Part shown: in pieces, positions 52,120-60,297 of the stretch
Layout: the number at the start of each line of letters is the position of its first letter
How positions within the stretch are numbered: position 1 is the stretch's first letter
NCBI RefSeq assembly: GCF_016907475.1
Contig: NZ_JAFBCA010000001.1
Coordinates: 3,596,001 to 3,660,000 of the forward strand
Length of the DNA stretch: 64,000 bases
Source: Nocardioides cavernae
GTDB taxonomy: Bacteria > Actinomycetota > Actinomycetes > Propionibacteriales > Nocardioidaceae
Reading direction: 5' to 3'
The notes under the pieces: model-generated
Seen by the model: the letters and a program-made list of their open reading frames with translations, nothing else
Databases searched by the model: none
What the model was told of the DNA's origin: nothing
Position numbers and translations under genes: made by a program

Positions 52120-52125
52120 TACGGT
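52120..52125 (+). promoter_or_regulatory. TACGGT -10 box, leaderless promoter of phosphatase gene
   Basis: TACGGT, 6-nt spacer, GTG start at 52132. Confidence 0.5.
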
Positions 52126-52131
52126 CGCGCA

Positions 52132-52563
52132 GTGGGAGCGGGATGGGAGCCGACGACGCCGGGCGTGCTCGTGCTGCCCAGCGGGCGCACGCTCCGCGGG
52201 TGCCCGCTGGCCGACGTGGGCGGCGCCGGCAGGCCGGACTTCGGGCTCCACCTGGCAGCCGAGGCTCCTCCTCCGCCCGGCTGGCCGTCGCGCTGGATCC
52301 GGTGGCGGGACTTCCGGACGCCCTCCGACCCCGAGGACGCGCGGGAGGCACTCATCGACACCTGGCGACGGTCGTCCGACCAGCGTGTCGAGGTCGCCTG
52401 CCGCGGTGGTCGCGGTCGCACCGGGACGGCTCTCGCCTGCCTCGCGGTCATCGACGGCATGCCCACGCACGAGGCCGTGGCGTTCGTGCGCCGCTCCTAC
52501 CACCCGGCGGCCGTGGAGACGCCGTGGCAGAGGCGGTTCGTCCAGCGGTTCGGCAGGCCCTGA
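52132..52563 (+). CDS. Protein-tyrosine-phosphatase-like protein
   Basis: 143 residues with the CX5R phosphatase loop VEVACRGGRGRTGTALACLA (Cys and Arg present, preceded by a hydrophobic strand) and an upstream general-acid-type region (IRWRDFRTPSDPEDAREAL). Small size and the CRGGRGRTG loop fit actinobacterial dual-specificity/tyrosine phosphatase-like proteins. GTG 52132 lies 6 nt after a -10 box. The target is unknown. A hairpin overlapping the PHO-box-like repeat follows the stop. Confidence 0.8.
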   Translation: MGAGWEPTTPGVLVLPSGRTLRGCPLADVGGAGRPDFGLHLAAEAPPPPGWPSRWIRWRDFRTPSDPEDAREALIDTWRRSSDQRVEVACRGGRGRTGTALACLAVIDGMPTHEAVAFVRRSYHPAAVETPWQRRFVQRFGRP

Positions 52564-52590
52564 CGTCCCGCAGCCGCTTCGCCGAGGAGC

Positions 52591-52620
52591 CTGCGGACGT
52601 TCACCTGACGTCCACCCGCA
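52591..52620 (+). promoter_or_regulatory. PHO-box-like direct repeat upstream of phoX
   Basis: Two 11-nt units, GTTCACCTGAC (52599-52609) and GTCCACCCGCA (52610-52620), match the actinobacterial PhoP binding pattern (GTTCACC-type units repeated every 11 nt). The same stretch can form a stem (CTGCGGACGT with ACGTCC and CCGCAG), so it may also end the phosphatase transcript. Confidence 0.6.
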
Positions 52621-52691
52621 GGCCCCTCGGGGGGCCACCCGGATGACGAGAGTCGGCCTGTCCGTCCCGACGACCTCCGGAGACTCCCCCC

Positions 52692-54749
52692 ATGCCGCTT
52701 CGCCCTGCCACGAGCCCGAGCCAGACCCCGAGCCCGACCCGCACGCTGCTGCCGATGGCGGGCCAGACCCACGGCAGCCGCAGCGCGGTGACCTGCCACC
52801 TGCGCTGCGGTGACGCCTGCTCCGCCCCGGTGCCCAACACCACCGAGACGTCGTACTTCCGAGACGTCGCCGCCACGGTCCTGAGCCGCCGCTCCGTCGT
52901 CGGCACCGGCCTCTCCGTCGCCGCGCTCACCTCGGTCCCGATGGCCCGCGCGGCCGCCGCTCCGGCCGGCCCCAAGCCCGGCAAGGGCGGTCACGGCAAG
53001 CCGGTCCACCTGCCGTTCATGCCGATCGCTCCCGCCGCCACCACCGTCGACGACGTCACCGTCCCGGCCGGCTACCGCTGGGACCCGATCCTGCGGTGGG
53101 GTGACCCGATCCTGCCGGGGGCGCCCGCCTTTGACGGCACCCACCAGACGCCGGAGGCGCAGGCCGGACAGTTCGGCTACAACAACGACTACCTGGACAT
53201 CATCGAGACCAACCGCTCCGGCACCGAGGCGCTGCTCGTGTGCAACCACGAGTACACCAACGAGGGCATCATGTTCGCCCCCGGCACCGACCCGGCGACC
53301 GTGATCCGCACGGCCTGGGCCGCGCACGGCATGTCCGTGGTCGAGCTCCGGCGCCGCAAGCGCGGAGACGTGTGGACGTACGTCCCCGGAGCGCGCCTGA
53401 ACCGCCGGATCACCCTCGACACCCCGTTCACCATGGACGGCCCCGCCGCCGGGTCCGAGCTGCTCAGGACGGCGGCCGACCCGACGGGTCTCACGGTCCG
53501 CGGCACGATGAACAACTGCGCCGGGGGTACGACGCCGTGGGGCACCGTGCTGTCCGGTGAGGAGAACTTCAACCAGTACTTCCGCGCCACCGGCACCGAC
53601 CCGAAGGAGACCCGATACGGCCTCTCCGCCACGCAGGACTCGCGCAACTGGCGCTCGGTCGACCCGCGCTGGGACGCCACGACCGCCGACTACCGCAACG
53701 AGCCCAACCGCTTCGGGTGGATCGTCGAGATCGACCCGAGCGACCCGTCCTCGACGCCGGTGAAGCACACCGCGATGGGCCGCTTCAAGCACGAGGGCGC
53801 CAACGTGATCGTCAACCGCGGCGGCCACGTGGTGGCCTACATGGGTGACGACGAGCGCTTCGACTACGTCTACCGCTTCGTCTCGCGCGACACCCTGCGG
53901 CCCGGCACCAGCCCGAAGGCCCGGCGCCACAACCTCACGCTGCTGAGCGAGGGCGACCTGTCCGTGGCCCGCTTCACCGGCGACGGCCTCGAGGACGGCG
54001 TCAGCGACGGCTCGGGTGAGTGGATCCCGCTCACCCGCGGCGGTCAGTCGATGGTCGCCGGGTTCACGCTGGAGGAGGTGCTGGTCTACACGCGCCTGGC
54101 GGCCGACGCCGTCCAGCCCACCAAGATGGACCGCCCGGAGGACGTCGAGCCCAACCTCCACAACGGCCGCATCTACGTCGCCTGCACCAACAACACCGAC
54201 CGCGGCAAGGTCGGCAAGGAGGGCCCCACCGAGCCCAACCCGCGCCCGGCCAACAAGGACGGCCACGTCGTGGAGATGATCCCGACCGGCGGCGACCACA
54301 CGGCCGACACGTTCGGGTGGAACCTGTTCCTCATCTGCGGCGACGAGGCCTCGGCCGGGCGCTACTTCGGCGGCTGGACGGGTCCGGTGTCGCCGATCTC
54401 CTGCCCCGACAACGTGGCCTTCGACAGCCTCGGCAACCTGTGGGTCTCCACCGACGGCCAGCCGAGCGCGATCAAGGTGAGCGACGGCCTGTTCAAGGTG
54501 CCGGTCGAGGGTCCCGAGCGCGGCCACGTGCAGCAGTTCCTGGCAGTGCCGTCCGGCGCCGAGACCTGCGGCCCGGTCATCCGCGACCGCGACGACTCGG
54601 TGTTCGTCGCCGTCCAGCACCCGGGCGAGGACGGCTCGTGGGCCGCCCCGCAGTCGCGCTTCCCCGACTACGTGCCCGCCGGCGCGGCACCTGCCGCAGG
54701 ACAGTTCGCCGGACCCCGCCCGACGGTCGTGCAGGTCACCCGCGCCTAG
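52692..54749 (+). CDS. phoX: PhoX-type alkaline phosphatase, Tat-exported
   Basis: 685 residues. A long N-terminal extension typical of PhoX (RSAVTCHLRCGDACSAPVPN) leads to a Tat signal (LSRRSVVGTGLSVAAL, residues about 65-80). The mature part shows the PhoX pattern: LLVCNHEYTNEGIMF, GARLNRRIT, NNCAGGTTPWGTVLSGEENF, RFKHEGANV, and CPDNVAFDSLGNLWVSTDGQ, which supply the metal ligands of the Ca/Fe active site. It releases phosphate from organic esters outside the cytoplasmic membrane. A PHO-box-like repeat lies 72-93 nt upstream, implying induction by phosphate starvation. It is 2.1 kb from a tat operon. Confidence 0.95.
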   Translation: MPLRPATSPSQTPSPTRTLLPMAGQTHGSRSAVTCHLRCGDACSAPVPNTTETSYFRDVAATVLSRRSVVGTGLSVAALTSVPMARAAAAPAGPKPGKGGHGKPVHLPFMPIAPAATTVDDVTVPAGYRWDPILRWGDPILPGAPAFDGTHQTPEAQAGQFGYNNDYLDIIETNRSGTEALLVCNHEYTNEGIMFAPGTDPATVIRTAWAAHGMSVVELRRRKRGDVWTYVPGARLNRRITLDTPFTMDGPAAGSELLRTAADPTGLTVRGTMNNCAGGTTPWGTVLSGEENFNQYFRATGTDPKETRYGLSATQDSRNWRSVDPRWDATTADYRNEPNRFGWIVEIDPSDPSSTPVKHTAMGRFKHEGANVIVNRGGHVVAYMGDDERFDYVYRFVSRDTLRPGTSPKARRHNLTLLSEGDLSVARFTGDGLEDGVSDGSGEWIPLTRGGQSMVAGFTLEEVLVYTRLAADAVQPTKMDRPEDVEPNLHNGRIYVACTNNTDRGKVGKEGPTEPNPRPANKDGHVVEMIPTGGDHTADTFGWNLFLICGDEASAGRYFGGWTGPVSPISCPDNVAFDSLGNLWVSTDGQPSAIKVSDGLFKVPVEGPERGHVQQFLAVPSGAETCGPVIRDRDDSVFVAVQHPGEDGSWAAPQSRFPDYVPAGAAPAAGQFAGPRPTVVQVTRA

Positions 54750-54756
54750 GTCCGCC

Positions 54757-54762
54757 TACGAT
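54757..54762 (+). promoter_or_regulatory. TACGAT -10 box, leaderless promoter of ceramidase-family gene
   Basis: TACGAT, 6-nt spacer, GTG at 54769, all within the 19-bp gap after phoX. Confidence 0.55.
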
Positions 54763-54768
54763 CGACCC

Positions 54769-55551
54769 GTGCCGCGGCCCCTCATCACCACCGCCGGGGT
54801 CGCGGTCGGGTCGACGGCGCTGCTCGCCGTGGCGGTCGCGCAGGGCTGGCTGGGACCGGACGTCGGTCGCGGCGCCAACTTCTGCGAGCGGGCGTACGAC
54901 GGCGCGATCTCGCAGCCGGCCAACACGCTGTCCAACCTCGGCTTCGTCGTCGCCGGCCTCCTGGTCGCCCGGCACGCGCAGCGCCGGGCGACGGAGCACC
55001 CCGGTGTCGAGCACGTCATGTCGACCACCGTCGCCACGTTCTACGCCTGCGTGGTCGTGCTGCTCGGGCCCGGCTCCGCCGCCATGCACGCCACCCAGAG
55101 CGAGTGGGGCGGCCACCTCGACATGCTGAGCATGTACCTCATCGCCGGCTTCGCCGCGGCCTGGGCGTGGGTGCGCTGGACCCGGCGCGGCACCGCGTCG
55201 TTCGTGACGGCGTACGTCGTCTGCGTCGCGGCGTGCGAGCTCGTCGGGCTGTGGCCCGACCCGGTCCCCGTCGTCCACTACTCGGGCAACCTCGCCTTCG
55301 GGGTGCTGCTGGTCGTGGCGGTCGTGCTGGAGACGGCGCTGTGGCGCCGCGGCGAGACCAGCCGGGTCTTCCGCCACGGCGTCGTCGCGCTGGCCTCGAT
55401 GCTGGTCGCCTTCACCATCTGGTTGCTCAGCAACGCCGGGTGGTGCGACCCCGACTCGTTGCTGCAGGGCCACGCCGCCTGGCACCTGCTGTGCGCCGTC
55501 TCGGCGTACTGGCTCTACCGCCTCTACGCCTCCGAGCGCACGACCCGGTAG
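54769..55551 (+). CDS. Ceramidase-family (CREST) membrane protein
   Basis: 260 residues with seven predicted helices. CREST-superfamily metal-site signatures are present: ANFCERAYDG, LGPGSAAMHATQSEWGGHLDMLS (Ser, His and Asp) and the C-terminal GHAAWHLLCAVSAYW (HxxxH). Eukaryotic members hydrolyse ceramides; in a bacterium the substrate may be another amide lipid. GTG start directly downstream of a -10 box. Confidence 0.85.
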   Translation: MPRPLITTAGVAVGSTALLAVAVAQGWLGPDVGRGANFCERAYDGAISQPANTLSNLGFVVAGLLVARHAQRRATEHPGVEHVMSTTVATFYACVVVLLGPGSAAMHATQSEWGGHLDMLSMYLIAGFAAAWAWVRWTRRGTASFVTAYVVCVAACELVGLWPDPVPVVHYSGNLAFGVLLVVAVVLETALWRRGETSRVFRHGVVALASMLVAFTIWLLSNAGWCDPDSLLQGHAAWHLLCAVSAYWLYRLYASERTTR

Positions 55552-55562
55552 GCAACGCCTGC

Positions 55563-55578
55563 CCACCCCCGGGGGTGG
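55563..55578. terminator. 16-bp perfect palindrome after ceramidase-family gene
   Basis: CCACCCCCGGGGGTGG, 12 nt past the stop. A snap-back this tight would need to open a small loop as RNA, giving a 6-bp GC stem. Confidence 0.5.
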
Positions 55579-55713
55579 TCCGGGTCACATCCGGCCAATC
55601 CGTCTGCTCGGGCAGCACCGAAGCACACGGTCACACCAGCCGGGCCACGGTCCCGGTGGGCCGCCGGAGGCGCGGCGTCCTTGAACGCACAGCGACATCC
55701 GAATGGAGTACGC

Positions 55714-56634
55714 ATGTTCGGCAAGGCAGTAGTCACAGACATGATCAACCGGAGCGCGGAGAACGAGACCGATCGCCGCCTGTTCCTCAAGTCGGCCGGC
55801 GTCGCCGGTCTCGGAGTGGTCGGCGCCGGTGCGCTCGGCGCGACCACCGCAGGGTCGGCCCAGGCCGCAGGCGTCAGCGACGGCGCGGTCCTCAACTTCG
55901 CCCTCAACCTCGAGTACCTCGAGGCCGAGTTCTACCAGTACGCCGCGTTCGGCAAGGGCCTGGACGACAAGCTCACGTCCGGCAAGGGCAAGAAGGGTGG
56001 GGTGAAGGGCGGTCGTCAGGTCTCCTTCGCCACCCCGGCGATCCGCAAGTACGCGGAGGAGATCGCCACCGACGAACTCGACCACGTCACCTTCCTGCGC
56101 AAGGCGCTCGGCGGCGCGAAGGTGGCCCGCCCGGCCATCAACATCCAGGAGAGCTTCACCGCTGCTGCGACCGCGGCCGGCCTGATCCAGCCCGGCCAGA
56201 CCTTCGACCCGTACGCCAACGAGGACAACTTCCTCCTCGCGGCCTACATCTTCGAGGACGTGGGCGTCACGGCCTACAAGGGCGCGGCGCCGCTCATCAG
56301 CAACAAGACCTACCTGGAGGCTGCCGCCGGCATCCTGGCCGTCGAGGCCTACCACGCCGGCATCGTGCGCAGCGCGCTGTACTCCAAGGGTCTGCAGGAT
56401 GCCGCCAAGGCCATCTCCAACGCCCGCGACAGCCTCGACGGCAAGTCCGGCAAGGACCAGGGCATCGGCTCGGAGGCCGGCAAGGCCAACCTCGTCCCCA
56501 CGGACAAGAACGGCATCGCCTTCAGCCGTACGCCCGGCCAGGTGCTCAACGTCGTCTACCTCAACCCGAAGTCGGTCACCAAGGGAGGCTTCTTCCCGAG
56601 GGGCGTCAACGGCGCCGTCAACAAGAGCGCCTGA
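55714..56634 (+). CDS. Tat-exported ferritin-like domain protein
   Basis: 306 residues. An RR signal-like N-terminus (ETDRRLFLKSAGVAGLGVVG, then AGSAQA cleavage region) is followed by a ferritin-like four-helix domain: VLNFALNLEYLEAEFYQYAAF, IATDELDHVTFLRKAL, LEAAAGILAVEAYHAGIVRSAL. The E, EEF/EFYQ, ExxxH pattern matches extracytoplasmic ferritin-like proteins (desiccation-related). ATG 55714 follows AATGGAGTACGC. It precedes the tat genes by 246 bp and the NRAMP transporter lies beyond, so a role in metal or oxidant handling outside the membrane is plausible. Confidence 0.87.
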   Translation: MFGKAVVTDMINRSAENETDRRLFLKSAGVAGLGVVGAGALGATTAGSAQAAGVSDGAVLNFALNLEYLEAEFYQYAAFGKGLDDKLTSGKGKKGGVKGGRQVSFATPAIRKYAEEIATDELDHVTFLRKALGGAKVARPAINIQESFTAAATAAGLIQPGQTFDPYANEDNFLLAAYIFEDVGVTAYKGAAPLISNKTYLEAAAGILAVEAYHAGIVRSALYSKGLQDAAKAISNARDSLDGKSGKDQGIGSEAGKANLVPTDKNGIAFSRTPGQVLNVVYLNPKSVTKGGFFPRGVNGAVNKSA

Positions 56635-56639
56635 TCGTC

Positions 56640-56807
56640 GTGCCCGCGATCGAGCTGCTCGGCATGTTCGTGCTCGGTCTCGTGGTGCTGCGCGCCTCGT
56701 GGCTGGCCACGCACCCGTCAGTGCACCACGCCGCGATGCGGCCTGCCCACTGGTCGGCCGAGGTCGACCGCGTGCTGAGCCGCCAGCCGGCGAAGCACCG
56801 GGCCTGA
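56640..56807 (+). CDS. Possible small membrane protein (55 residues)
   Basis: Starts at GTG 56640, 5 nt past the ferritin-like stop. One N-terminal hydrophobic helix (AIELLGMFVLGLVVLRASW) and a basic tail with several His residues. No clear Shine-Dalgarno. Not recognised; may be translated by re-initiation. Confidence 0.4.
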   Translation: MPAIELLGMFVLGLVVLRASWLATHPSVHHAAMRPAHWSAEVDRVLSRQPAKHRA

Positions 56808-56825
56808 GCGTTTCCCTCCCCGGAC

Positions 56826-56853
56826 GGTCCGGGCGCCACACGGCGTCCGGGCC
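56826..56853 (+). terminator. Strong hairpin upstream of tatB
   Basis: GGTCCGGGCGCC-ACAC-GGCGTCCGGGCC forms a 12-bp stem (two G-U pairs in RNA) with a tetraloop, 28 nt before tatB. It may separate the ferritin-like unit from tatBAC or set their ratio. Confidence 0.6.
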
Positions 56854-56880
56854 GCCCCGGGGCAGCTGAGAGGACACCAC

Positions 56881-57222
56881 ATGTTCGGCATCGGACTTCC
56901 TGAGCTCGCCGTCATCGCCTTCTTCGGCGTGGTGCTGCTCGGACCCGACAAGCTCCCCGGGCTGGCCAAGCAGCTGGCCCACGGGATCAGGGCCGCCAAG
57001 CGGATGGGCGACTCCGTCCGTGACGACCTCCGCTCCTCGCTCGGCGACGACTACGCCGACCTCGAGCTGCGTGACCTCAACCCGCGCGAGCTGATCCGCC
57101 GCCAGGTCGAGGAAGCGCTCGCCGAGCGCGACGAGGAGGACGAGGTCGACGACGAGACCGTCGAGGAGATCGTCGACGAGATCCTCACCCCCGCATCACC
57201 CGATGAAAGGAAGACCGCATGA
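56881..57222 (+). CDS. tatB: Sec-independent protein translocase TatB
   Basis: 113 residues. N-terminal membrane helix plus hinge (MFGIGLPELAVIAFFGVVLLGPDKLPGLAKQ) with the TatB-type Glu and GPDKLP hinge, an amphipathic helix (IRAAKRMGDSVRDDLRSSLG) and a very acidic tail (DEEDEVDDETVEEIVDEI). With TatC it binds twin-arginine signal peptides. ATG 56881 follows GAGAGGACACCAC. The stop overlaps tatA by ATGA. Confidence 0.92.
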   Translation: MFGIGLPELAVIAFFGVVLLGPDKLPGLAKQLAHGIRAAKRMGDSVRDDLRSSLGDDYADLELRDLNPRELIRRQVEEALAERDEEDEVDDETVEEIVDEILTPASPDERKTA

Positions 57223-57509
57223 CCTCCACCACGACGCCCCTCCTGATCGGAGGGCTGGGCGGCATGGAGCTGCTCATCATCCTGGCCGTCCTGCTCCTGC
57301 TCTTCGGAGCCTCCAAGCTCCCCGAGCTGGCCCGCGGCTCCGGCCAGGCCCTGCGCATCTTCAAGTCCGAGACCAAGGGACTGATGGACGACGACAAGTC
57401 GGCCACGAAGGACGAGGCCGAGCCGAAGCACGTGGCCGCTCCGGCTGACGTGGCCGTCGACCCGATCATCGTCGAGACGCCCCGCGGCCAGGACGCCTCG
57501 CGCGGCTGA
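57219..57509 (+). CDS. tatA: Sec-independent protein translocase TatA
   Basis: 96 residues. A short N-terminal helix (MELLIILAVLLLLFGASKLPELA) with the FG-KLP hinge and amphipathic helix GSGQALRIFKSETKGL, then a variable charged tail. TatA oligomers form the transport pore. The order B-A-C, with B first, is unusual: in many actinobacteria tatA-tatC sit together and tatB elsewhere. An internal ATG 45 nt downstream would give a TatA with the common short N-terminus. Confidence 0.93.
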   Translation: MTSTTTPLLIGGLGGMELLIILAVLLLLFGASKLPELARGSGQALRIFKSETKGLMDDDKSATKDEAEPKHVAAPADVAVDPIIVETPRGQDASRG

Positions 57510-57520
57510 GAGGACCAGCA

Positions 57521-58345
57521 ATGTCGATCGCCAGTGTCACCGACATGCTCCGTGTCGCACCCAGCCATCCCGGCTCGACCCCCGGGCAGATGTCGCTGGC
57601 CAGCCACCTCCGTGAGCTGCGGGCCAGGCTGATCCGGTCCGCGCTCGTCCTCGTGGTGGCGTTCGGCGTCTCGCTGCTCTTCTTCGACCCGCTCCTCGCA
57701 CTCGTCCTCGGGCCCTACAACCAGGCTCGCGACCTGGTGGGCGCGGACACCACGACCTCGGCGTACGTCGCCGGGGCCACGGGTCCGCTGATGCTCCACC
57801 TCAAGCTCTGCGGCGTCGCCGCCCTCATGGCCGCCAGCCCCTACTGGCTGTGGCAGTCCTGGGCGTTCGTCGTACCCGGGCTGCTGGAGCGCGAACGGCG
57901 GTGGTCACGCGTCTTCGCGATGGTCGCCGGCCCCCTGTTCATCGGGGGCGTGGCCCTGGGCTACTACGTGCTCCCCAAGGGCCTCGGCGTGCTGATCGGC
58001 TTCACCCCCGACGGCCTCGAGAACCTGGTCGAGTTCGGCGACTACTTCTCCTTCTTCACCCGGATGCTGCTGGTGTTCGGGCTCGCCGTCGAGCTGCCGT
58101 TCTTCCTGGTGCTGCTCAACCTCGCCGGTGTCGTGACCGGCGCGCAGCTCGGACAGCACCGGTCGATCATCATGATGGCGACCGTGGTCTTCGCGGCGAT
58201 CGCGACGCCGTCGACCGACCCGTTCTCGATGCTCATGCTGGCCATCCCGATGATGGTGCTCTTCCTCGTCGCGGAGGTCATCACCCGCGGTGTGGACCGT
58301 CGCCGCGCCGCCCGCGCGCGCGCCCAGGTGGGGATGGGGAGCTGA
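57521..58345 (+). CDS. tatC: Sec-independent protein translocase TatC
   Basis: 274 residues with six membrane helices. TatC hallmarks: SLASHLRELRARLIRSALV at the N-terminus, WQSWAFVVPGLLERERR in the first cytoplasmic loop region, FGLAVELPFFLVLLN with the conserved Glu, and ATPSTDPFSMLMLAIPM. It is the receptor for twin-arginine signals. Starts 11 nt after tatA, following GAGAGGACCAGCA. Presumably serves PhoX and the ferritin-like protein next door, though a second genome-wide Tat copy may exist elsewhere. Confidence 0.96.
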   Translation: MSIASVTDMLRVAPSHPGSTPGQMSLASHLRELRARLIRSALVLVVAFGVSLLFFDPLLALVLGPYNQARDLVGADTTTSAYVAGATGPLMLHLKLCGVAALMAASPYWLWQSWAFVVPGLLERERRWSRVFAMVAGPLFIGGVALGYYVLPKGLGVLIGFTPDGLENLVEFGDYFSFFTRMLLVFGLAVELPFFLVLLNLAGVVTGAQLGQHRSIIMMATVVFAAIATPSTDPFSMLMLAIPMMVLFLVAEVITRGVDRRRAARARAQVGMGS

Positions 58346-58346
58346 C

Positions 58347-59612
58347 GTGTTCCAGACCAAGAGGTATGCCGCTCCCCCGACGCGTCGCCGCAGTGTCGAC
58401 GCCGAGGTGACGCCCGCACGTCCCGGACGCATCTGGCCGCTCCTGGGCCCGGCGTTCGTGACCGCCGTGGCCTACGTCGACCCGGGCAACTTCGCGACCA
58501 ACATCGCCGCCGGGTCGGGCTACGGCTACCTCCTGGTGTGGGTGGTCGTGGTCAGCAACATCATGGCGATGCTCATCCAGTACCTCTCCGCCAAGGCCGG
58601 CGTCGCGTCGGGCCTCAGCCTCCCGGCGCTGTGCCGCGAGCACCTCCCCCGCCCGGTCGTGAAGGGACTCTGGGGCCAGGCCGAGCTGGTCGCCATCGCG
58701 ACCGACCTGGCCGAGGTCGTGGGCGGCGCGCTGGCGCTCAAGCTGCTGTTCGACCTGCCGCTCCTGGTGGGCGGCACCATCACCGCCGTCGTGGCCTTCG
58801 CCCTGCTGGCGGTCAAGGGCGCCGGGCACCGGCACTTCGAGACCGTGATCATCGGCCTGCTCGGGGTGATCCTCGTCGGGTTCGTCTACGACATCGCCAT
58901 CAGCGGCGTCGACGCGATGGCGGTGCTCGACGGCACCCTCCCGCGCTTCGACGGGATCGACAGCGTCGTGCTCGCCGCCGGCATGCTCGGCGCGACGGTC
59001 ATGCCCCACGCGATCTACCTGCACAGCGCACTCACCAGCGAGCGGCTGCACGCCCGCACCGAGGAAGCGCGGCGCACGGTCATGCGCGGCCAGCGCATCG
59101 ACGTGGTCACGGCCATGACGATCGCCGGGCTGATGAACCTCTCGCTGCTGCTCGTCGCCGCCTCAGCGCTGGCGGGGCGTGGCATCGACACCATCGAGGG
59201 GGCGTACGCCGGTCTCGGCGAGACCCTGGGCACCGGGGCCGCGCTGCTCTTCGCCCTCGGGCTGCTCGCCTCGGGGTTCGCCTCCAGCAGCGTCGGCACC
59301 CTGTCGGGCCAGGTCGTGATGGAGGGGTTCCTGCGGCGACGGATCCCGCTGGTCGTGCGGCGCCTCGTCACGTTGCTGCCGGCGGTCGTCGTCCTCGCCC
59401 TCGGGGTGGACCCGACCGCTGCGCTCGTGGCCTCGCAGGTCGTCCTGTCCTTCGGCATCCCCTTCGCGCTGGTGCCGCTGGTGTGGTTCACCGCGCGCCG
59501 CGACGTGATGGGGTCGCTGGTCAACCGGCGCGTGACGACCGTGGCGGGAGTGGCGGCCGCGGGGGCGATCATCGTCCTCAACGTCGTGCTGCTCGTGCAG
59601 CTCGTCACCTGA
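58347..59612 (+). CDS. mntH: NRAMP divalent metal transporter
   Basis: 421 residues from GTG 58347, one base after the tatC stop. The NRAMP metal-site motifs are intact: helix 1 VAYVDPGNFATNIAAGSGYG (DPGN) and helix 6 GATVMPHAIYLHSALTSER (MPH). Proton-coupled import of Mn2+ or Fe2+ is expected. Its place at the end of tatBAC, downstream of the ferritin-like Tat substrate, suggests coordinated metal uptake and handling. Confidence 0.92.
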   Translation: MFQTKRYAAPPTRRRSVDAEVTPARPGRIWPLLGPAFVTAVAYVDPGNFATNIAAGSGYGYLLVWVVVVSNIMAMLIQYLSAKAGVASGLSLPALCREHLPRPVVKGLWGQAELVAIATDLAEVVGGALALKLLFDLPLLVGGTITAVVAFALLAVKGAGHRHFETVIIGLLGVILVGFVYDIAISGVDAMAVLDGTLPRFDGIDSVVLAAGMLGATVMPHAIYLHSALTSERLHARTEEARRTVMRGQRIDVVTAMTIAGLMNLSLLLVAASALAGRGIDTIEGAYAGLGETLGTGAALLFALGLLASGFASSSVGTLSGQVVMEGFLRRRIPLVVRRLVTLLPAVVVLALGVDPTAALVASQVVLSFGIPFALVPLVWFTARRDVMGSLVNRRVTTVAGVAAAGAIIVLNVVLLVQLVT

Positions 59613-59627
59613 GGCACCCGGACGGGT

Positions 59628-60239
59628 CTACGCCTCCGAGCTGATCAGCACCTGACGCGGCTCCTCGTCCCGGGAGCGCCGAGCGGCGACGGCGCCGACG
59701 ACGAGGCCCAGGAGCACGCCGGGCACCGCCCAGCGCCAGCCGGTGAGCGAGAACCACGCCGTCCCGGGCTCTGCGGGAGCCGGTGCAGGTGCCGGGGCAG
59801 GGGTCGCGTCGGCCGGGATCGAGACCACCTCGGGGGCGACCGAGTCGTCCAGCACCTGCGTCAGCACGGCCTCGAGCTCGTCCGCCTCGGCGACCTCCAC
59901 CCACTCGCCCGTGGCCTCGGCCGAGAAGGTCGTGGAGACCCAGGCGGTCCCGTCGGGGGTGACGTGGACGCGGTCGAAGCGCCACGGCATCACGTCGTGC
60001 ACCAGCCAGGTGAGGTTGTAGTCGACTCCTCCACCGGGCGCCAGCGGCTCGCCCCGCGTCTCGTCGGCGGGCAGCAGCCCCAGCAGGGCGTCGTACGCCG
60101 CATCGTCGTAGTAGAGCGCGCCGGCAGACTGGCCGGGCTGGGTGATGAGCACGCTCGTGGGTCCACCGGCCTGCGAGGCGGCCGGCAGTCCCACGGCGGC
60201 GGCGAGAGCGAGAACGGCGACGGCCAGGATCCTGCGCAT
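59628..60239 (-). CDS. Exported protein with C-terminal membrane helix, probable ECF-sigma target
   Basis: 203 residues from ATG 60239 (AGGAGGAGCC upstream). Signal peptide (ILAVAVLALAAAVGLPAASQA), a soluble domain of about 110 residues (ALYYDDAAYDALLGLLPADETRG; VHVTPDGTAWVSTTFS), a Pro-Ala linker (APAPAPAPAEPG) and a C-terminal membrane helix (VPGVLLGLVVGAVAARR). Not recognised. It lies downstream of the sigma/anti-sigma genes on the same strand and has its own copy of the sigma-type promoter. Confidence 0.75.
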   Translation of the reverse strand: MRRILAVAVLALAAAVGLPAASQAGGPTSVLITQPGQSAGALYYDDAAYDALLGLLPADETRGEPLAPGGGVDYNLTWLVHDVMPWRFDRVHVTPDGTAWVSTTFSAEATGEWVEVAEADELEAVLTQVLDDSVAPEVVSIPADATPAPAPAPAPAEPGTAWFSLTGWRWAVPGVLLGLVVGAVAARRSRDEEPRQVLISSEA

Positions 60240-60266
60240 GGCTCCTCCTCGGGACGGGGTTGCCGG

Positions 60267-60296
60267 GGATACACCGCCGCGCGGGCGGAGGTTCCC
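60267..60296 (-). promoter_or_regulatory. ECF-type promoter, target copy
   Basis: Minus strand GGGAACC (60296-60290), 16-nt spacer ending CGGCGG, TGTATCC (60273-60267). Same geometry and near-identical elements as the promoter before the sigma gene at 61605-61634. It starts right after the stop of the anti-sigma-like gene. Confidence 0.65.
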
Positions 60297-60297
60297 T

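Noticed and set aside
50749..52131. Plus-strand open frame fused ahead of the phosphatase
   Set aside because: It lies antisense to GPP34 and the YczE-like gene and has low-complexity Arg/Gln/His composition; the -10 box before GTG 52132 gives a better start.
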